This document shows positions 45,360-58,838 of a stretch of 64,000 nucleotides of DNA, piece after piece; position 1 is the first letter of the stretch, and each line of letters opens with the position of its first letter. The notes under the pieces are model-generated. The model was not told the DNA's origin, did no database searches, and saw nothing but the letters and a program-made list of their open reading frames with translations. Location: positions 186,001-250,000 of the forward strand of contig NW_019029005.1 in the NCBI RefSeq assembly GCF_002105155.1. The letters are read 5' to 3'. Source of the DNA: Lobosporangium transversale (lineage: Eukaryota > Mortierellomycota > Mortierellomycetes > Mortierellales > Mortierellaceae). The position numbers and the translations under genes were made by a program.

Positions 45360-46866
45360 AAGTCAAGAGCGATTCATCCAAGGCCTTGTAACTCTAGTAT
45401 CTTAAACTGCATCTTTCCAATAATAAGTAGGGAAAAAGACAAAAAAAAAAAAAAAAGTAAGCAATAGTAAGGCATATGTATTCCAAATTGAATACAGACT
45501 ATTCGCTGTTTCTTTGTCTGCAATAGCTTTCGGAAATAAAAATAAAAAATAAATAGGGCAACAAGTAATGGGACGGTAGAATGTAGCAAATAGAATTCAG
45601 AGTCTTGTGTTCTTAGTCACCTCTGCAAAAGGAGGGTTCTTTATAGAGCACTAAGAATAACTGCGGAGGTTTTTTTTTTTTTTTTTTTTTTTTTCAAAAA
45701 TGGCGGGAAAAAATATTTGATTGAATGTTCGCTATTTTACGAGTAGAAAAGAACAATTTTAAAAAGCGATGGCCCATGCCGGTCATGGCACATGCATTAG
45801 GAATGTAAGAGCGTTGTACTTGGTTCAGGAGAAACGAGGGAATGAAGGAGAGTGAATGGGGAGCGGGAAACGAAAGTTGCTGTCCAGATTGGATTCATTG
45901 ATTGACATGGTACATGTACGATAAATTTTCTCATTGGCCATAACGTCTCATCCTGATTGTTCCTTTCATATTCTCTAATGTGCTGTTGGTGTGCCTGAGC
46001 TGAGCTTGCATATGTTTTGGCGGCTCCATTTCAATAATACAGGAATGTTTATAAAAACTAGTTGTGCACATGTAACTCGTTCTCTTTTTTTTACACACGG
46101 CTGTTGAGCAAAACGCACAATCCCCTTGTTTTGTCTCTCTTTTTGATCATTTTGCATTTTGATCACAGGAAAAGCTCCGTGTGTCTGCCCTTGTACGACG
46201 TTGGACTCTGTTTCTGCAAGTCAACAGGGTCTCGTATTTCAATCTGACATTCAGTTTTGAATAGAGCCCAGTCTATGATTCAAGTTGGACATGTTGTATG
46301 CTGTCTGTACACACAGAACATTGTGTGGCGTCTTTGTGCACGTTTCGCTTTGTCTTTCAAAGAACAGCTGGAAAATAGTCCCGAGAGAACAAAAAACCAT
46401 CTGCCCAGCACTCACAGTTTTTACAAAACGGTTGGGCACACGAGACGATTGGCCCATGCCCGATCAGGCAAGGATTGGTCATCAGAAGAGAACAGAGGCG
46501 AATACCTTCTTTCTGCTTGTTCTGTTCCTCTCCCTCTTTTCTTCTCTTTCCTCTCTTCTGTCTTTCTCTTTTCATCTTTTTCTGCTCTTGCTCTCAGTCT
46601 TCTTTGTCTTTACCTCCTTCCACTTCTACTTCCTCTCCCTTACCTAATATCACAACCACCCTTCCATTATTCGATAAAAGACACCATTATACTATCTACA
46701 TAGTTATTCCTTAATCCATAGTGTTCTTAGTCTATCTCGCCTTTCTACAAGCAATCATAACAATCTCACATTCTGCTCTACACATTTCACAATTCACATT
46801 TCACATTACAACATTACACAATACACATTACAGATTACAGATTAGACATTACATATTCCATTCATC
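45360..46866. other. spacer and promoter region of the LIM gene
   Basis: No gene was found. The stretch holds a poly(T) run at 45670-45694, a long CT-rich tract (46508-46640) typical of strong fungal promoters, and an imperfect 8-9-bp repeat of CACATTAC/CAGATTA words at 46778-46857 that runs up to the LIM gene start codon. The repeat is probably in the 5' leader. Confidence 0.5.
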
Positions 46867-49800
46867 ATGAGTTCGAAAGAGCCTCGTTTGTCACAAGTCC
46901 TACCAATTATTCGGTGCTCGGATTGTGGAAAAGATGTCGAGTTCCGCAAACTGAGTGAACATGCTTGTATAGCTATCCCGACATTGCCTGCAATGCCTCT
47001 GTACATCCCCAGAAGACGTAAGTTGCATGATCAATCATCAGTGAGCGAGGAACACTGGGTGCACATAAGAAGGTGGAAAAAAAAAATTGAGCCTCAGGCG
47101 GAATCTTTTTTGTGTACGAGTCCATGCGTGTACACTTTGGATATTTTCGGTGAATTGTATCAGCGGACAAAGCTTTGGACATTGGAGCATGTTACAGCAT
47201 TGCTCACAACTATGACCGACAGTATTTTGTAAACATCTCTGTCATCACAGGTTTTGTTGATCATGAAAACAAGAAGATATATCAAGAGTGATGCCAAGAT
47301 TGCAAAATTCATTTTCTCCTGTTCCATTCATAGGAAAGCTTGCTTTCCTAATACTGTTGGTCCCTTTTTTAACTTCTGTTCCTTTCAGTCGCCGGCCCAT
47401 TTTTTCTTTTGTTTCTTTGCGGCCAAAATTGCATTAAGATTGGTCATTCTTTTGTTCTTCATATTACTCGGTGAATTTCTGTGCAATCAGATTCCTAGGA
47501 TGAGGCTACAACTAGCGTTTTGATCTGTGATAGATTGTTCGCCGCCATACTCTGCTCTATTCTTTTTGCCATTCTAACATGTAATCATCGTGTTCTCAAT
47601 AGCTTACATACCATCAACGAAGACGACAACAACTACAACAACGACAAGGAGCGGAAGTGCTCTGAAGGACTTTAACAATAGCAAGCAACACAATCAAATT
47701 AATCAAGTCAGAGTCAAAAACAAGCATACCAACCATTTCTTGCACAACTAAAAAAACAGCTACCATTAACACAGCCCCACTCTCACCCATTCGTCCATCC
47801 TCTGTTCAAGCGCGACCTGCTCTGCCATATCTAGAAAAATACTCAAAACGCAAGTCTGCATCTGCTCCAGCGCTTCTTTCGCAACCCACTAATATTACTT
47901 CAGAACCACTCCATTACAATAAACGCAATAGTCAGACAATATCGCCCATTGTGCAGCTTGCTTTCTTGTAGTACGATGATGACCAGGATACTCCCATATC
48001 ACCTACACCAAAACGACACTCTACTGATTTTTATTCTACGCCATCCAGAACTTCGCTTGACGAACGGCACTCAAATCAGCCAACGCTGTAGGAGAACGCT
48101 CTACACACACAGAGTCGTTGAAGCCAATCATGGAGTCGATAGAGTGCAACTACCCATCTCGTAGCTCACGGATCAATCTCAGCAGCAGCCTGTTCCTGCT
48201 CTTCCTCGCAAGTCTTCACAGCGTATATCCGGCATCGTCCCAGCTGTAGCAGGCGTTAATGCTCCTCCCATTCACAGCACTGGAAGCACCAGCAAGAGCA
48301 ACGGGAGCAACAATGTACCCATGCAGTCAGTATCGCAACACAAACATTGGATTCTACAATAGATCATGATCAGGAACGTACGATTGAACCACCCTCGATC
48401 AAGCGACCTACTATGCTAGCAGTTAGGAACGTCTTCAGGCTGAAAGGCTTCATCAACGGTCCCTGTCAGAAACGATCCGAACGATCCGAACGATCTTCGC
48501 TGCAGACAGAAAGGCCTCAAAGAATTGATAGAACGCGTCCGAGGATTTGAGACATTCTGACAATACGCTTCCGAAGCATCGATCTGAGAGAGATTCGACG
48601 CAGATATTCAGTTCTTTGACAAGCTCTGGAGCACGAGAGGATCATATCAGTGTTCAGGATGGAATCTATGTTCAAGGGAGTCCATCGCCACCATTGTCTT
48701 CACAAGAAAAAAACTCGTTGCATGCAGAGCAAAACACATTCAAGGACGAGGATGACCTGTATTGCTCAGTTACACCACCTGGGTCTCTATCGCCTTCCCC
48801 TATTCCATCAAAGGTAATACGCCGGTGCAATCTGACGTATTTCTTTTGAAATCAATTTCTATTCATTCGACAACGTCAGCATGACTAAACTATTTTTCTA
48901 TATACATATTTGTATTTATATGGTGACCGACTAGAGAGCTCAACACGTATCTCATCAGAAGCTGGGCGTCCCTTCGATACTTGGAGGTCTTCTGTGAACA
49001 GCAGCAGTAGCTCACTGGATGTCCCAAGGCGGCTACCTCCTGGTTCTCAGCATCTATCGCACAAGCCTAGCGTAGACCAATTCGATGCCTTGATGGAAGA
49101 CCTTATGCAGGAGATTAAAGTCCGACCGACTGTGTCTCGTAAACCTGTACTCCCACCACGCCCACAAGTGTCTGAAACTTCTCAGACAGAATATATCAGG
49201 GTTATTACTCCTCAGCCTCCAGTCACTGTTGCAGATGAAGACCAAAACACGGATGCCCTGCCTATGACACAGCCTAGTAATGATGACAGAGTTCTATGTG
49301 TTGCAGATGACAGGAACCTTACAGCTACTAAGTTGACTCCAAATCAGGTGCAGCCATCCAAGGTTGAACGCCGATCTGCGTCTACGCAAACATCGGTGTT
49401 TCTTACTCCTGAGCAACTACAACAGCTACAACTACAGTTATTACAGCAACAGCAACAACAACAACAACAAATGAAAACAGCCGTTCGTCAGTCGCTCGAT
49501 GCGGATTCGTCACCAACACTTACACTTACCTCACAGCCAAAGACATTGGCTGTACCTCGAAGTGCTGAGGACGGCCGTCGATCACCATCTCCTAGACCAG
49601 CCCCCCGCCCAGCTCCTCGTCCGGCCCATACTCTTACCACAGGCTCCACTTCTCGTCAGACTCAGACCTTGACCAAACCTGAACCTACTCACAAAACGGC
49701 GATACACCAAACAGACGCTGTGGAACGCTCGACCTCTCCTATCCCTTCTCGCTCTACTATTAAAGCCACTCGCTCTCATTCGGGCACCTCCATTCAAACT

Positions 49801-52188
49801 AAAGCTGAGCTGACTAAGAGCTCTGTTACTTCCACAACACCTCTACCACTCCAACCCAGACCTATCCGTGCTGCAGCAACTGATACTGCAGCGGATAAAA
49901 GTCCCAAGGTCGGTTCAGTGACGCCTCCACCACTGAACCAAGACCCCCCGTCGGGAAGATGGCCTGGTTATCACGCCCACTGGTTCGGAAACAAATTCCC
50001 CATTGCATTCGCCAGTGGGTTCACCAGTGATGACAAATCCGCCTCCATTGAAGCCTCGACTGCTGCTGTTGCTCGTCGATCGGATAGTGCGCTAACTAAC
50101 CCTACATCTCCACCTGTACTCAAACAACGACCTACTCGCCGCGCGGATATGGAAAATATTCCAGGCAACGATGAAAATAACAGGGATAATAGCAATTCGT
50201 CTCACGAGATCGTCCAATGCAGAGTGGGTCGCCGCCTAGCTGAATATGATGATGAAGTCAAGAACAACCGATTGAGAACCTCAGCTCCATCTTCATCTTC
50301 GTCTCCATCTCCGTCTCCGTCTCCAGCTCCGCCTTCGTATAGGTCTTATCGACGGACAGAGAATGAGACTGCTAGCGGTGATAGTCAGCCACAGAGCCCC
50401 GCTGCTTCTAGACCTGCTTATCGTAGCCATGATAGCATCCAAACGTCGCCTCTGCCTTTGTTGGATACCTCAAAGAACAGCCGCCAATCAGAAGATGGTC
50501 GAAATCCCTCTCCACCAGCACCTGAACAGCCAAATATGGCGCGCCGGTCAACTGACCGCTGGCATCTTCGCCTATTCCGAAGGAGTAACAACAAAGAGAA
50601 GGAACAAAAAGAAAATGATTTTAGCAAAGTACAAGAGGAGGGAGATGAAGATCAGACACAGGAACTAGAGAAAGGGAATGAAAAAGAATATCAGGAGATG
50701 AAACAAAAGCAACAGAAGCAGCGCGCTGAGCGAAGAGGATTCATTAGCGGGAGAATTAAGTCGTCAGAGCGAAGTAATGGTACTGAGCGTGATGATTCAG
50801 TTGATGACTATCATTCACGTGATGAAGGTGTTTCTGAAGACAGTCCTAGCAATGAGAGGTTTAGGAGAAGCAATAACGCCAGCGATAGTAACAACAGCAG
50901 CAACAATGGCAGTAATAATCGCATTAATAGGAATAGCAGCAACGACAATATCAACTCCAGAGGAAGAGAAAGCAGTAGTGGAAATAACAACCGCAACAAC
51001 AAGAATAGCACTAATGACAATAGTAGCCACAGTAACAGGGCTAGCAATCATGACAACAATAACCATAGCGGCAGAAACAGTAACAAAAGTTGTAATAGCG
51101 GTGTTGAGGAGGACAATTATGATCATAACTTTGACCAAAGTTACGAACAAGTGACTATTCGAGACTGCAATCGTTCCTCATCCTCGAATCGGCTGTCGGA
51201 TTCATCAAGAGCTCTTAGTACACATAGCCGGTCGACCAATGGACGCAATGGTCCGACACTGGAGCGTTGTGCGGACTGTGATGAAGATATTCTACCTTCC
51301 GAGATGGCGGATTCAATCAAAATGGCGTTCAGTAGCTATCATGGGGAGTGCCTCAAATGCGCCCAATGTCGCATGCCGATTGAATCATCTTTGGATTGTC
51401 ATGAATATGAAGGACGTATCTTCTGTGAGCGTGATTTTGCAAAGTTATTGCAACAGGAAGTCTTACGACCTCAACGCCTTCGAATCTGCGCAGGATGTGA
51501 AGGGCCTATTCAGCAAACCGAACGGACTGTCTTCGCACTGGACAAACCCTGGCATGAGCATCATTTGTGTTGCTACCACTGTTTGAAGCCACTCCGAGTA
51601 TCCCATGTGGAAAAGAATGGGCGAGTCTATTGTCCCAAGGACTATGGTGAACTGTTCTTGCCTAAATGCAATGCTTGTGGACTGAGGATCGAAAGTCAGG
51701 CAGTCTCTGCACAGGATGGTAAGCTGAGGGCAAATGGCATGCTAATTGCTTCAGATGTCAGACGTGCAAGAGACCATTCCCAGATAAGAATTTTATGTCT
51801 TTGATAAGCAACCCTATTGTAAGCGCCATTACCATCGGCTGAATAACTCGATGTGCATGAGATGCGATGAGCCTATTGAAGGAGCTTGTGCTCAGACCTT
51901 GGAGGTAAAGACTTTTTTAGAGGAAAAAAAAAAAAAAAAAAAAAAAAAAAAAGCACCATTTAAGTACGACCATGTAAAAGCTAATCTGGATATCCTCTCC
52001 TATGATCTTTGAACAGAGGCTGGCGATTTCATCCAAAGTGCTTCAAGTGCTCACAGTGCGGCAACAAGCTGAAGGATAACTACTACAGTTACGACAATCA
52101 AACATATTGCGAGAAAGACATGCTCCACATCCAACGTACCCGCAATGTCCGTGCAGAGCGGGGCAGGACTATCTATGGTGAAATCTAA
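46867..52188 (+). CDS. four-LIM-domain protein, paxillin-like layout
   Basis: LIM domains are paired zinc fingers used for protein binding, commonly at actin or cell-polarity sites. Exon 1 (46867-47017) encodes RCSDCGKDVEFRKLSEHAC, a small Cys/His motif at the N-terminus. A 585-nt intron ends at 47602. A very long Ser/Pro/Gln/Asn-rich region follows, with KPVLPPRPQ, PRPAPRPAPRPAH, poly-Gln and an Asn-rich stretch. LIM1 starts near 51265 (ERCADCDEDILPSEM, HGECLKCAQC, FCERDF). LIM2 follows at about 51485 (CAGCEGPIQQ, HHLCCYHC, YCPKDY). LIM3 is at about 51670 (CNACGLRI, WHANCFRCQTCKRPFPD, YCKRHYHRL). LIM4 is at about 51850 (CMRCDEPIEG, FHPKCFKCSQCGNKL, YCEKDM), interrupted by an intron with a poly(A) run at 51924-51951. 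The stop is at 52186. Single-base breaks at about 51727 and 51792 interrupt LIM3. N-terminal disorder followed by C-terminal LIM domains recalls fungal Pxl1 or paxillin. Confidence 0.85.
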
Positions 52189-52368
52189 ACAATAGTGATA
52201 ATATGTAATAAAAAGTTATTTGTAAATAACAGTATAAATTAGACCATTGGCAGAGTAGCACTACATTTGAATAGTTATAATGCATGTATGATAAGTATGA
52301 TAAAAGCCTTGGTGAAGTTGCCATTTTGACTAAATTGCTTTATTCTTCAATATCATTTAATGTTTTTT

Positions 52369-53560
52369 CTACAGCTTGGCCTTCTTATCACCACCAACAG
52401 TCTTGCCAAGAATATTGATACCATACTGGGCGTAATCCTTGCAATGTCGCCTCTGCATGAGTCGTCCTCAATCAACAACATGAACGCATCCGTCACCATT
52501 TCAACTGAGACCAAAGGACCCATCTTCATCACATCCTCCTTGATAGGTTCAATGATCTTTGTTGGTGCGAAGCTAATATGGTCCCACAGAAAGACAAAAA
52601 AAAGTATGTGAGATATGGAGACTATGAGCAGACAATTGTTTTATATATATGGTTTCCTCTATCATACCTGGGGCGACAGCATGACACGAATCCGCTTTTC
52701 CTTAAATTGTTTGAACGACCGAGTGAAGCCGATGACTCCGAATTTAGCAGCCGCATACACAGGGGTTCGGGGCTGAGGATACAATCCAGCCAAAGAAGCC
52801 GTATTGATGATAACCCCTCCTTCAAATTTAGAGCCTTCCTTTTGGAGTTGTTTTTGAAGGGCCTCAATACCCAGACGAGTTCCCTCGATCACGGCTGAGA
52901 GCAATGTCAACGACTTTTTTCCAGATCTGTTTCTTATCTGCCCACAAAGGTTCTCCCTCTGCGATACCTGCGTTATTTACAACAATGTCGACACTTCCAA
53001 AAATGATGGAATGCTGCTTGAAAAAGCTCTGCCTGTTGAGCATAGTTGGTCACATCACATTGAATAAAATGTGCTACAGGTTTCTCCTTGCTTTTTTAGG
53101 GTGAAAATCATGAAATCATGTTTTTATTAAAAATGAATTCTCAAGTGTTTTTATTGTTCTTAAAATTTTTTTTATTACCACTTACCATGGTTCAATTCGT
53201 CCAGCAAGGCGCAGACCTTCATTCTTGTCAATGTCTCCGAGATAACCATGGCACTTGAGCGTTTCAGGAAAGAAAAAAATAATAATAATGATAATGATAA
53301 AAAAAAGTCAGCCCGAAAAGTCACCTTTTTAAAAAAAAAAAAAAAAAAAAAATTACCCTTTGCTAACAAGGCGCTCCGCAAGGGCTTTACCGAGACCTGG
53401 ATACCATAGATTTGTGAAAGAGACATAAGGAGATCATTAAGGGAATCCCTAAATAATTTGTGCGAAGCAAGATCAACCTGTGTGTAGTACGCGGGTCATG
53501 AATAAAATAGTTACCTGAGGATGCACCAGTGATAATGGCGACCTTGTTCTGGACATGCAT
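52369..53560 (-). CDS. short-chain dehydrogenase, 15-PGDH-like
   Basis: This is a classical SDR oxidoreductase using NAD(P). It starts at 53560 with MHVQNKVAIITGASSG (the TGxxxGxG dinucleotide loop is split by an intron) and LGKALAERLVSKG. It continues through VDIVVNNAGIAEGEPLWADK (NNAG motif), a substrate serine in GGVIINTASLAGLYPQP and the catalytic VYAAAKFGVIGFTRS (Tyr-x3-Lys). The C-terminal exon gives KIIEPIKEDVMKMGPLVSVE and VTDAFMLLIEDDS, and ends at 52369 once a frame break at 52428-52430 (a run of three G) is allowed for. The motif set and length fit 15-hydroxyprostaglandin dehydrogenase-type SDRs. The natural substrate cannot be inferred. Introns at about 53410-53540, 53180-53360, 53100 and 52600-52665 include poly(A)/(T) tracts. 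Its 3' end lies 181 bp from the convergent LIM gene. Confidence 0.85.
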
Positions 53561-53972
53561 GATAATTAATAATGTTATTTATGAACTTGCTTTTTTTCTT
53601 TTTTTTTTTTTTTTTTTTTTTTTCAGAAAAAAAAAGGGGGATCAGAAGGAAAAGACGATGAATGGAGAGAAGAGAATGTAGAAGTGGAATGCATTAAAGA
53701 CAACTCTGTGCTTTCGAAATGTGGGGTAAATTTTCGTTGCCTAGTGACTGTGTGAGCATTTGTTCGCTCGATCATTTTTTGCCAACCACACGGATAAAAG
53801 GCCGGTGCAAACCCAATCGGTCTGAACGGGTCGTTTTATTTTCTCTGTTTCCCCTGCCTCCTCCTCGTTGTCCGATTTATATTCATGTAGGCGTCCATCA
53901 TGATATATGTTTATATATTATCAAAGGAATAGAAAAAAGTCGAGAAAAGACAATAGAATGGTATATGCTTTA

Positions 53973-56900
53973 TTACAAGAGAGTCTGTGCTACATGCTTC
54001 CATAGCATCTTAGCCTTGACCGTTGTGAATCGAATGTTCTTCAATGCCTTGTCCTCGGCTGACCACATGTCCCAATAGAATTGATCATTGCAGGTCCCTG
54101 CTCCGGAACAATCACTATTCAGCGACGAATAAGGGTCCTCTAATGACAATTTGCCTACATCCCCCATTACTTCAGTATTGCTGCTAACACCACTCAGTAC
54201 TGAAGACGCGTCCGAAACTGCAGATAATGCAGATGATTGCTTCATGGTATTAATAGACTCTTCCACATATTCATCTGATTGGTACATCCATTCATAATAA
54301 ATGCACTTTTTCGGGGTTTGACCTCTCCCTCCTTCACATGCAGCTCGAACCAAGTTCTCCTCCGCGTCCTCAAAGCAAGAGTCTCTGTGAGGACACACCA
54401 TCCAACTATCATGGAAACATTGCATAGCTGCAGCCAAATGATAATCCAACTGGTACAGCTGTCGACCGAAGCTAGAAGTCATATCATCCACAATCGTCTT
54501 AACTACCTGTGACGAGATTCTATAAGTCGATACGTGAATACAAAGATGCAATAATGCTAGATACAGCTCCGTTGGTAATCGACGGGCCTGAGGATTGGGT
54601 TTCAAGGTCGGATTTAGCTCTTGGAATATACAAGTGCTCGTTGCGGCAAATGACATTCTAGGTGAGATGGAGATAGTCGATGTCATCCCAATATCCGAGG
54701 GTTCAATCGTACTGGAAGTAGAGCTTGAAGTAGACGTTGCTGCCGCTATCTGAGGAGAACCGATGCTAACACTCTTGCGAGATTTGCCCATGGGCGAACT
54801 AGGCGATAGATTCGTTAAGTGAGGCAAATGGCGAATAGGTCCCACATTCCGCATATCTGCATAAATTTCAAACGCGAGATCCACCAATGACTCCAGAGTC
54901 ATCGGGTGCGCTTCGTTCAATGAAAGTGAAGACGATCTCCGGCGATGCTTCATGACCTCTGTCTTCACTGGGAGCGATGGAGAGAGTTCTTGCTCGGATT
55001 ATTGATCACAGATAGTGTAGCATCATATATAGCCTTGATCATACAGGACATCACAAATGGGTCACGCAGGTAGCCTTGATTCTGGGTATCGCTTCGGATA
55101 GCGCTATACACTTTGAAGGCCTTCAGGTAGCGCGAAGAGATCTCTGGAGATCGGACCGCAATAGTCAAAATATCGTGTAGGAACAATGACACAGCTGACA
55201 CTCCATTATTTATGGATATAGATTGGGCTCCCAAGGCGCCCTGAACCACTGCAGGATTTGTGGAAGGATTAGAGGAATGTGAATATGAAGGGCCAGACTT
55301 GCTCGATAGAAAAGTATGTGGGTTCGTCATCGCTTTGTTGTATACGACCCATCCACGTACTTCCCACAACTCTGGATCATGTTTCATTGGCTCCTTATTC
55401 TGCAACCCGCTGGTGTCAAAGTCATCATCATCAAAATGGATGTCACTAGCGACTATATTAGGCAATCCAGGGTGATGAGTGTCAAGGCCATTGTGTCCTA
55501 GAAAAGCATGTCTACATAGGCGCATCGCAATCTTGGCAGTATCTGCATTCTCCAAAGTAGGCCCCATTTTCTCATAAATGTGCTTCCAACCATACTCGAA
55601 TTCTCTATAGGTGATGCACTCTTCCAACATGCCATTATCGAGAACAGTAAGATGATGATTCACATTTAGTCGACTAGGAAGTACCACCGACGATGTACTC
55701 GAGTTTTCATCGGTAGCCTTTGTAAATTTGAGAGTTGAAAAGAACGAAAATGTCCCCTTGGCTGGTGCTGATGACTGCGTAGTTGTGTTCAGTGCGAGGT
55801 TCGCAGATGTGGTCGTGGCTCCAGATGGCCACGCTGATGCTATTGAGGACGTGGTCGTGGCTCCAGATGGCCATGCTGATGCTATTGAGGATGTGGTCGT
55901 GGCTCCAGATGGCCACGCTGATGCTATTGAAGGGGTACGATGATGACTGAATGATGATCTTTGCTGACCTGACTGGCTCCAGAATAATGCAAGGAAGGTG
56001 AGCGACGAAGAGAAGAAGCTAGTGATGATGCCACAGATTTGCTGCGTGCTTGTATAGGTTCTTGTCGTTGTGGAGACGCCTGAAGCTCATGCTGCCGAAG
56101 TGCCTGGGGCGTCAGCTTGGCTTCGGGGCCTGTAGAAATTTCTTTGTGCTCGGCGTTGGATGACCCTTCGACAAGGCGAGAGCGCCTCCGCTCGTATTGC
56201 ATCTTTATCTCTTCCCACTTGGATGCATCCACTTGTAGTTTGAACCATGATCTAGCCTTGGATTCTTCGTCTACATTCTGTTGCCTACTTTCCCTCAGGA
56301 AGCTGATATATTTTTGTAGCAGAGATTCAGCTTCTTGAAGCTGTCGTGGTCTGGAAAAGAGAAGGCATGTAATCATATTACGGTACACAGGTCCAGTCCA
56401 TCGCACTGGCTCGATTCGACCAAGACAATCCTGAGCCTCGTCAAACTTCTTACGTTCGATCCAATATTGGGCCATGGCAATGTGAGCACCATCCTAAAAA
56501 AAAATAAAAATAAAAAATACCAATAATAATAAATAAATAAATCCACATCGTTATCATCAGTTTGAGCTTGGTTTCTGACAATCGTGGCTTACTCATTTGA
56601 AAGTGACAGAAATTTACCTCCAGATCATATCCTCCCTGCTGTATAGAGCCGTAAAACGGGTAAACATTGCCTCCGGTGACATGACTCCTTGTCGAAGAAT
56701 CTCTTTGCCAAGCTCCTCTGCGATGTTAGAGCGGCATATGATCTTCATGATTTGCGAATACATCTTTGCAACAGCATTGCTTGATTCCTGAAGTTGACGA
56801 TAGAGGGGTGATAATGGATCATTATGCTCTAATTCTGGAGACTGATCTTGTTTGCTCTGTAAAACAGTGATGGCAGATAAAATTGCAACATATGATAGCT

Positions 56901-57393
56901 CCATATCTCTATCCCTGTTTAAGCACTGCAAGACCACCGTCGCGACATGCTCATTGGCGACATCCCATGAAGATAAACTTAAGGCAGTACCATCAGATCT
57001 TTGGGCGTCCATAGTAACTTCAGCTTCACTTGTATTCAGCAGCTGACCTTGGTCTAATTGGTATGCTTGATCTGCCTGCAAGTTCGAAGCAACTCCAGAA
57101 TCTAGAGCCCCAACCTCAGTGCTCTTCGAGACAGCAGTACTATCCCGTTCTTGAGAATTTAAAGCAGCATTCTCAAAAATAGCAGATTCTGTCTTATATC
57201 CTGTGGGTTGTTCCTGATCCTGCTGCTGAGTATATGAAGAGGTGATAGGCTTATTTGGATCAACATCACTTTCAGTAAATATGTTACCCTTAGAGCCAAT
57301 CATTGGATGTGAGTCTAGAATAGGCGCAATTGTGGGTGTGGCTGTGGTTGTTGTGCCCATAACATTCGTCGATGTGGTAGGTGAGTGTGACAT
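53973..57393 (-). CDS. helical-repeat protein, PPR/TPR-like
   Basis: From ATG 57393 the protein begins with a Ser/Thr-rich stretch (MSHSPTTSTNVMGTTTTATP). The open frame extends further upstream without an ATG, so a first exon may be missing. Helical segments follow: LYRQLQESSNAVAKMYSQIM, EEILRQG-type repeats and, after an intron at 56494-56617, AMAQYWIERKKFDEAQDCLG and PRQLQEAESLLQKYISFLRE. Their spacing is like pentatricopeptide or tetratricopeptide helices. The middle carries three 42-bp tandem repeats. Further helices (REFEYGWKHIYEKMGPTLEN, AKIAMRLCRHAFLGHNGLD, SSRYLKAFKVYSAIRSDTQN) and a C-terminal part with a Cys-containing segment (DSWMVCPHRDSCFEDAEENL) end at 53973. Frame breaks occur at about 55950 and 54967. 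A mitochondrial RNA-related role would be typical for a PPR protein, but this is an inference from weak repeats. Confidence 0.65.
55806..55931. repeat. 3 x 42-bp coding tandem repeat
   Basis: Three near-identical 42-bp units lie inside the helical-repeat gene. On its coding strand each encodes a 14-residue unit of the type SIASAWPSGATTTS. The unit is a multiple of three, so copy number can change without breaking the frame. Confidence 0.85.
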
Positions 57394-57599
57394 ACTAGTA
57401 TGCAGATTGATAGCGTCGCCAACAGAGCTGATATTGTCTATGCAATCAACAGCGGCCGATGCGGTAGCAATGAAGGTGTCGATTGTGTCGGCGATGTCTA
57501 CGTCTATGCCTTCACTTGTGCTCGTGCTTGTGCCTGTCGAGGTGAACGTGCCCTTAAGAGCCCTAGTGGCCCCACGTTGTTTCTAACTCTTCTTCAGAG

Positions 57600-58803
57600 A
57601 AGCGCGCCGCTTTCCCTCTACGTTATTGGTTGATTTATTTATCGGCAGATTGTTGCGCGCGAAAGAGTGGATAGTGAAAAGATGGGTGGTAGGGAGAGAA
57701 GATAAAAGGAGTGAACAGAGTAGAAGAGAAAAAAGAATAAAAAAGCCGATTTTACACATGGTATTTTTTTATTTGCAGAAAGGACGTCACATGGTTGCCT
57801 AAAATAGATTAAAGTATTACCTCGAGGAGTTACTGACCGAAGGCGCCCCGAGTCAAGGTTCGTAGTTGCTGACACATCGTAGTTTTAACCGAGTACAGTC
57901 GTATGAAGGGGATGGCTGTGAAGATAAGTGCTTTAGTGGCTCTCGAGACTATATGGTTGAAGACCAGGATCGCTTGGATGACTGATTTATGGTTTACAAT
58001 GCCACTGGTAAAATGCTTAATCGTCTACTAGTTGTTTCGTTGTTGATGTGATTCTTGGATTAACTATTTAATTGAAGGATTCATTAATGAGGTGATTGAT
58101 GGTATTGATGTCTAACGAAGAAAGAGTGCTTACCATGTATTCTGCGAGCTAGAAGGGCTCAAGTATCTTGTTTGAGCTGTGAAGAAATTTGATAGACCCG
58201 ATCATTGTACTTCCTGTATGTTGGAATTTATGCACGATCCCACGTTCTATAGAAATCGTTCGTTTGCTTTTGGACAAGGCAAGCACACACGACAGGGTAA
58301 AAGTGAAGTGTTGAACGAACTTCATGCATTTCTCGTAAAGTTACTATGGCCCGCAAGCACAGCATCACTGGGTCTCTAGGTTGATTCTATACTGCCATTC
58401 TACCGATTCTTATACAGTGCTATTTCTCCCCGCTTTCCCTCCTTTGAGAATTATGTGAGAAAAGATCATAATATGAATACAAAATAGAAATAGTGGTCTG
58501 TTCACCAGAGCATCGCGTTAGAATGATACCCCTATAATCCAGACGCTCAACGATTAACGCACTTCTATGGTGTATGCAATTTACATACAGGTGCTCTGCT
58601 TTATGAAGCGTTTCTTACTATTTCATCTATTTTATCGCCAGTGAAGCATTGAATTAATATTAAAAAGGATGTAATCCAGAAGAGCTTCCACGACGATCAC
58701 TTCATTATAGGTACAAAGCCGTGTTATGGACATGAATATCATTGTGATGCAGCAATATCTAGATATGATTGTTCATGAGAGTTAAGGATCAGTTCTTTCG
58801 ACG

Positions 58804-58838
<35 letters not shown>

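Noticed and set aside
50811..51154. Leu/Val/Thr-rich ORFs on both strands over the LIM gene
   Set aside because: They are shadows of the Asn-rich AAC/AAT repeat region of the LIM protein.
57242..57586. 114-codon Val/Ser-rich plus-strand ORF
   Set aside because: It is antisense to the Thr/Ser-rich start of the helical-repeat gene, and its composition is explained by that.
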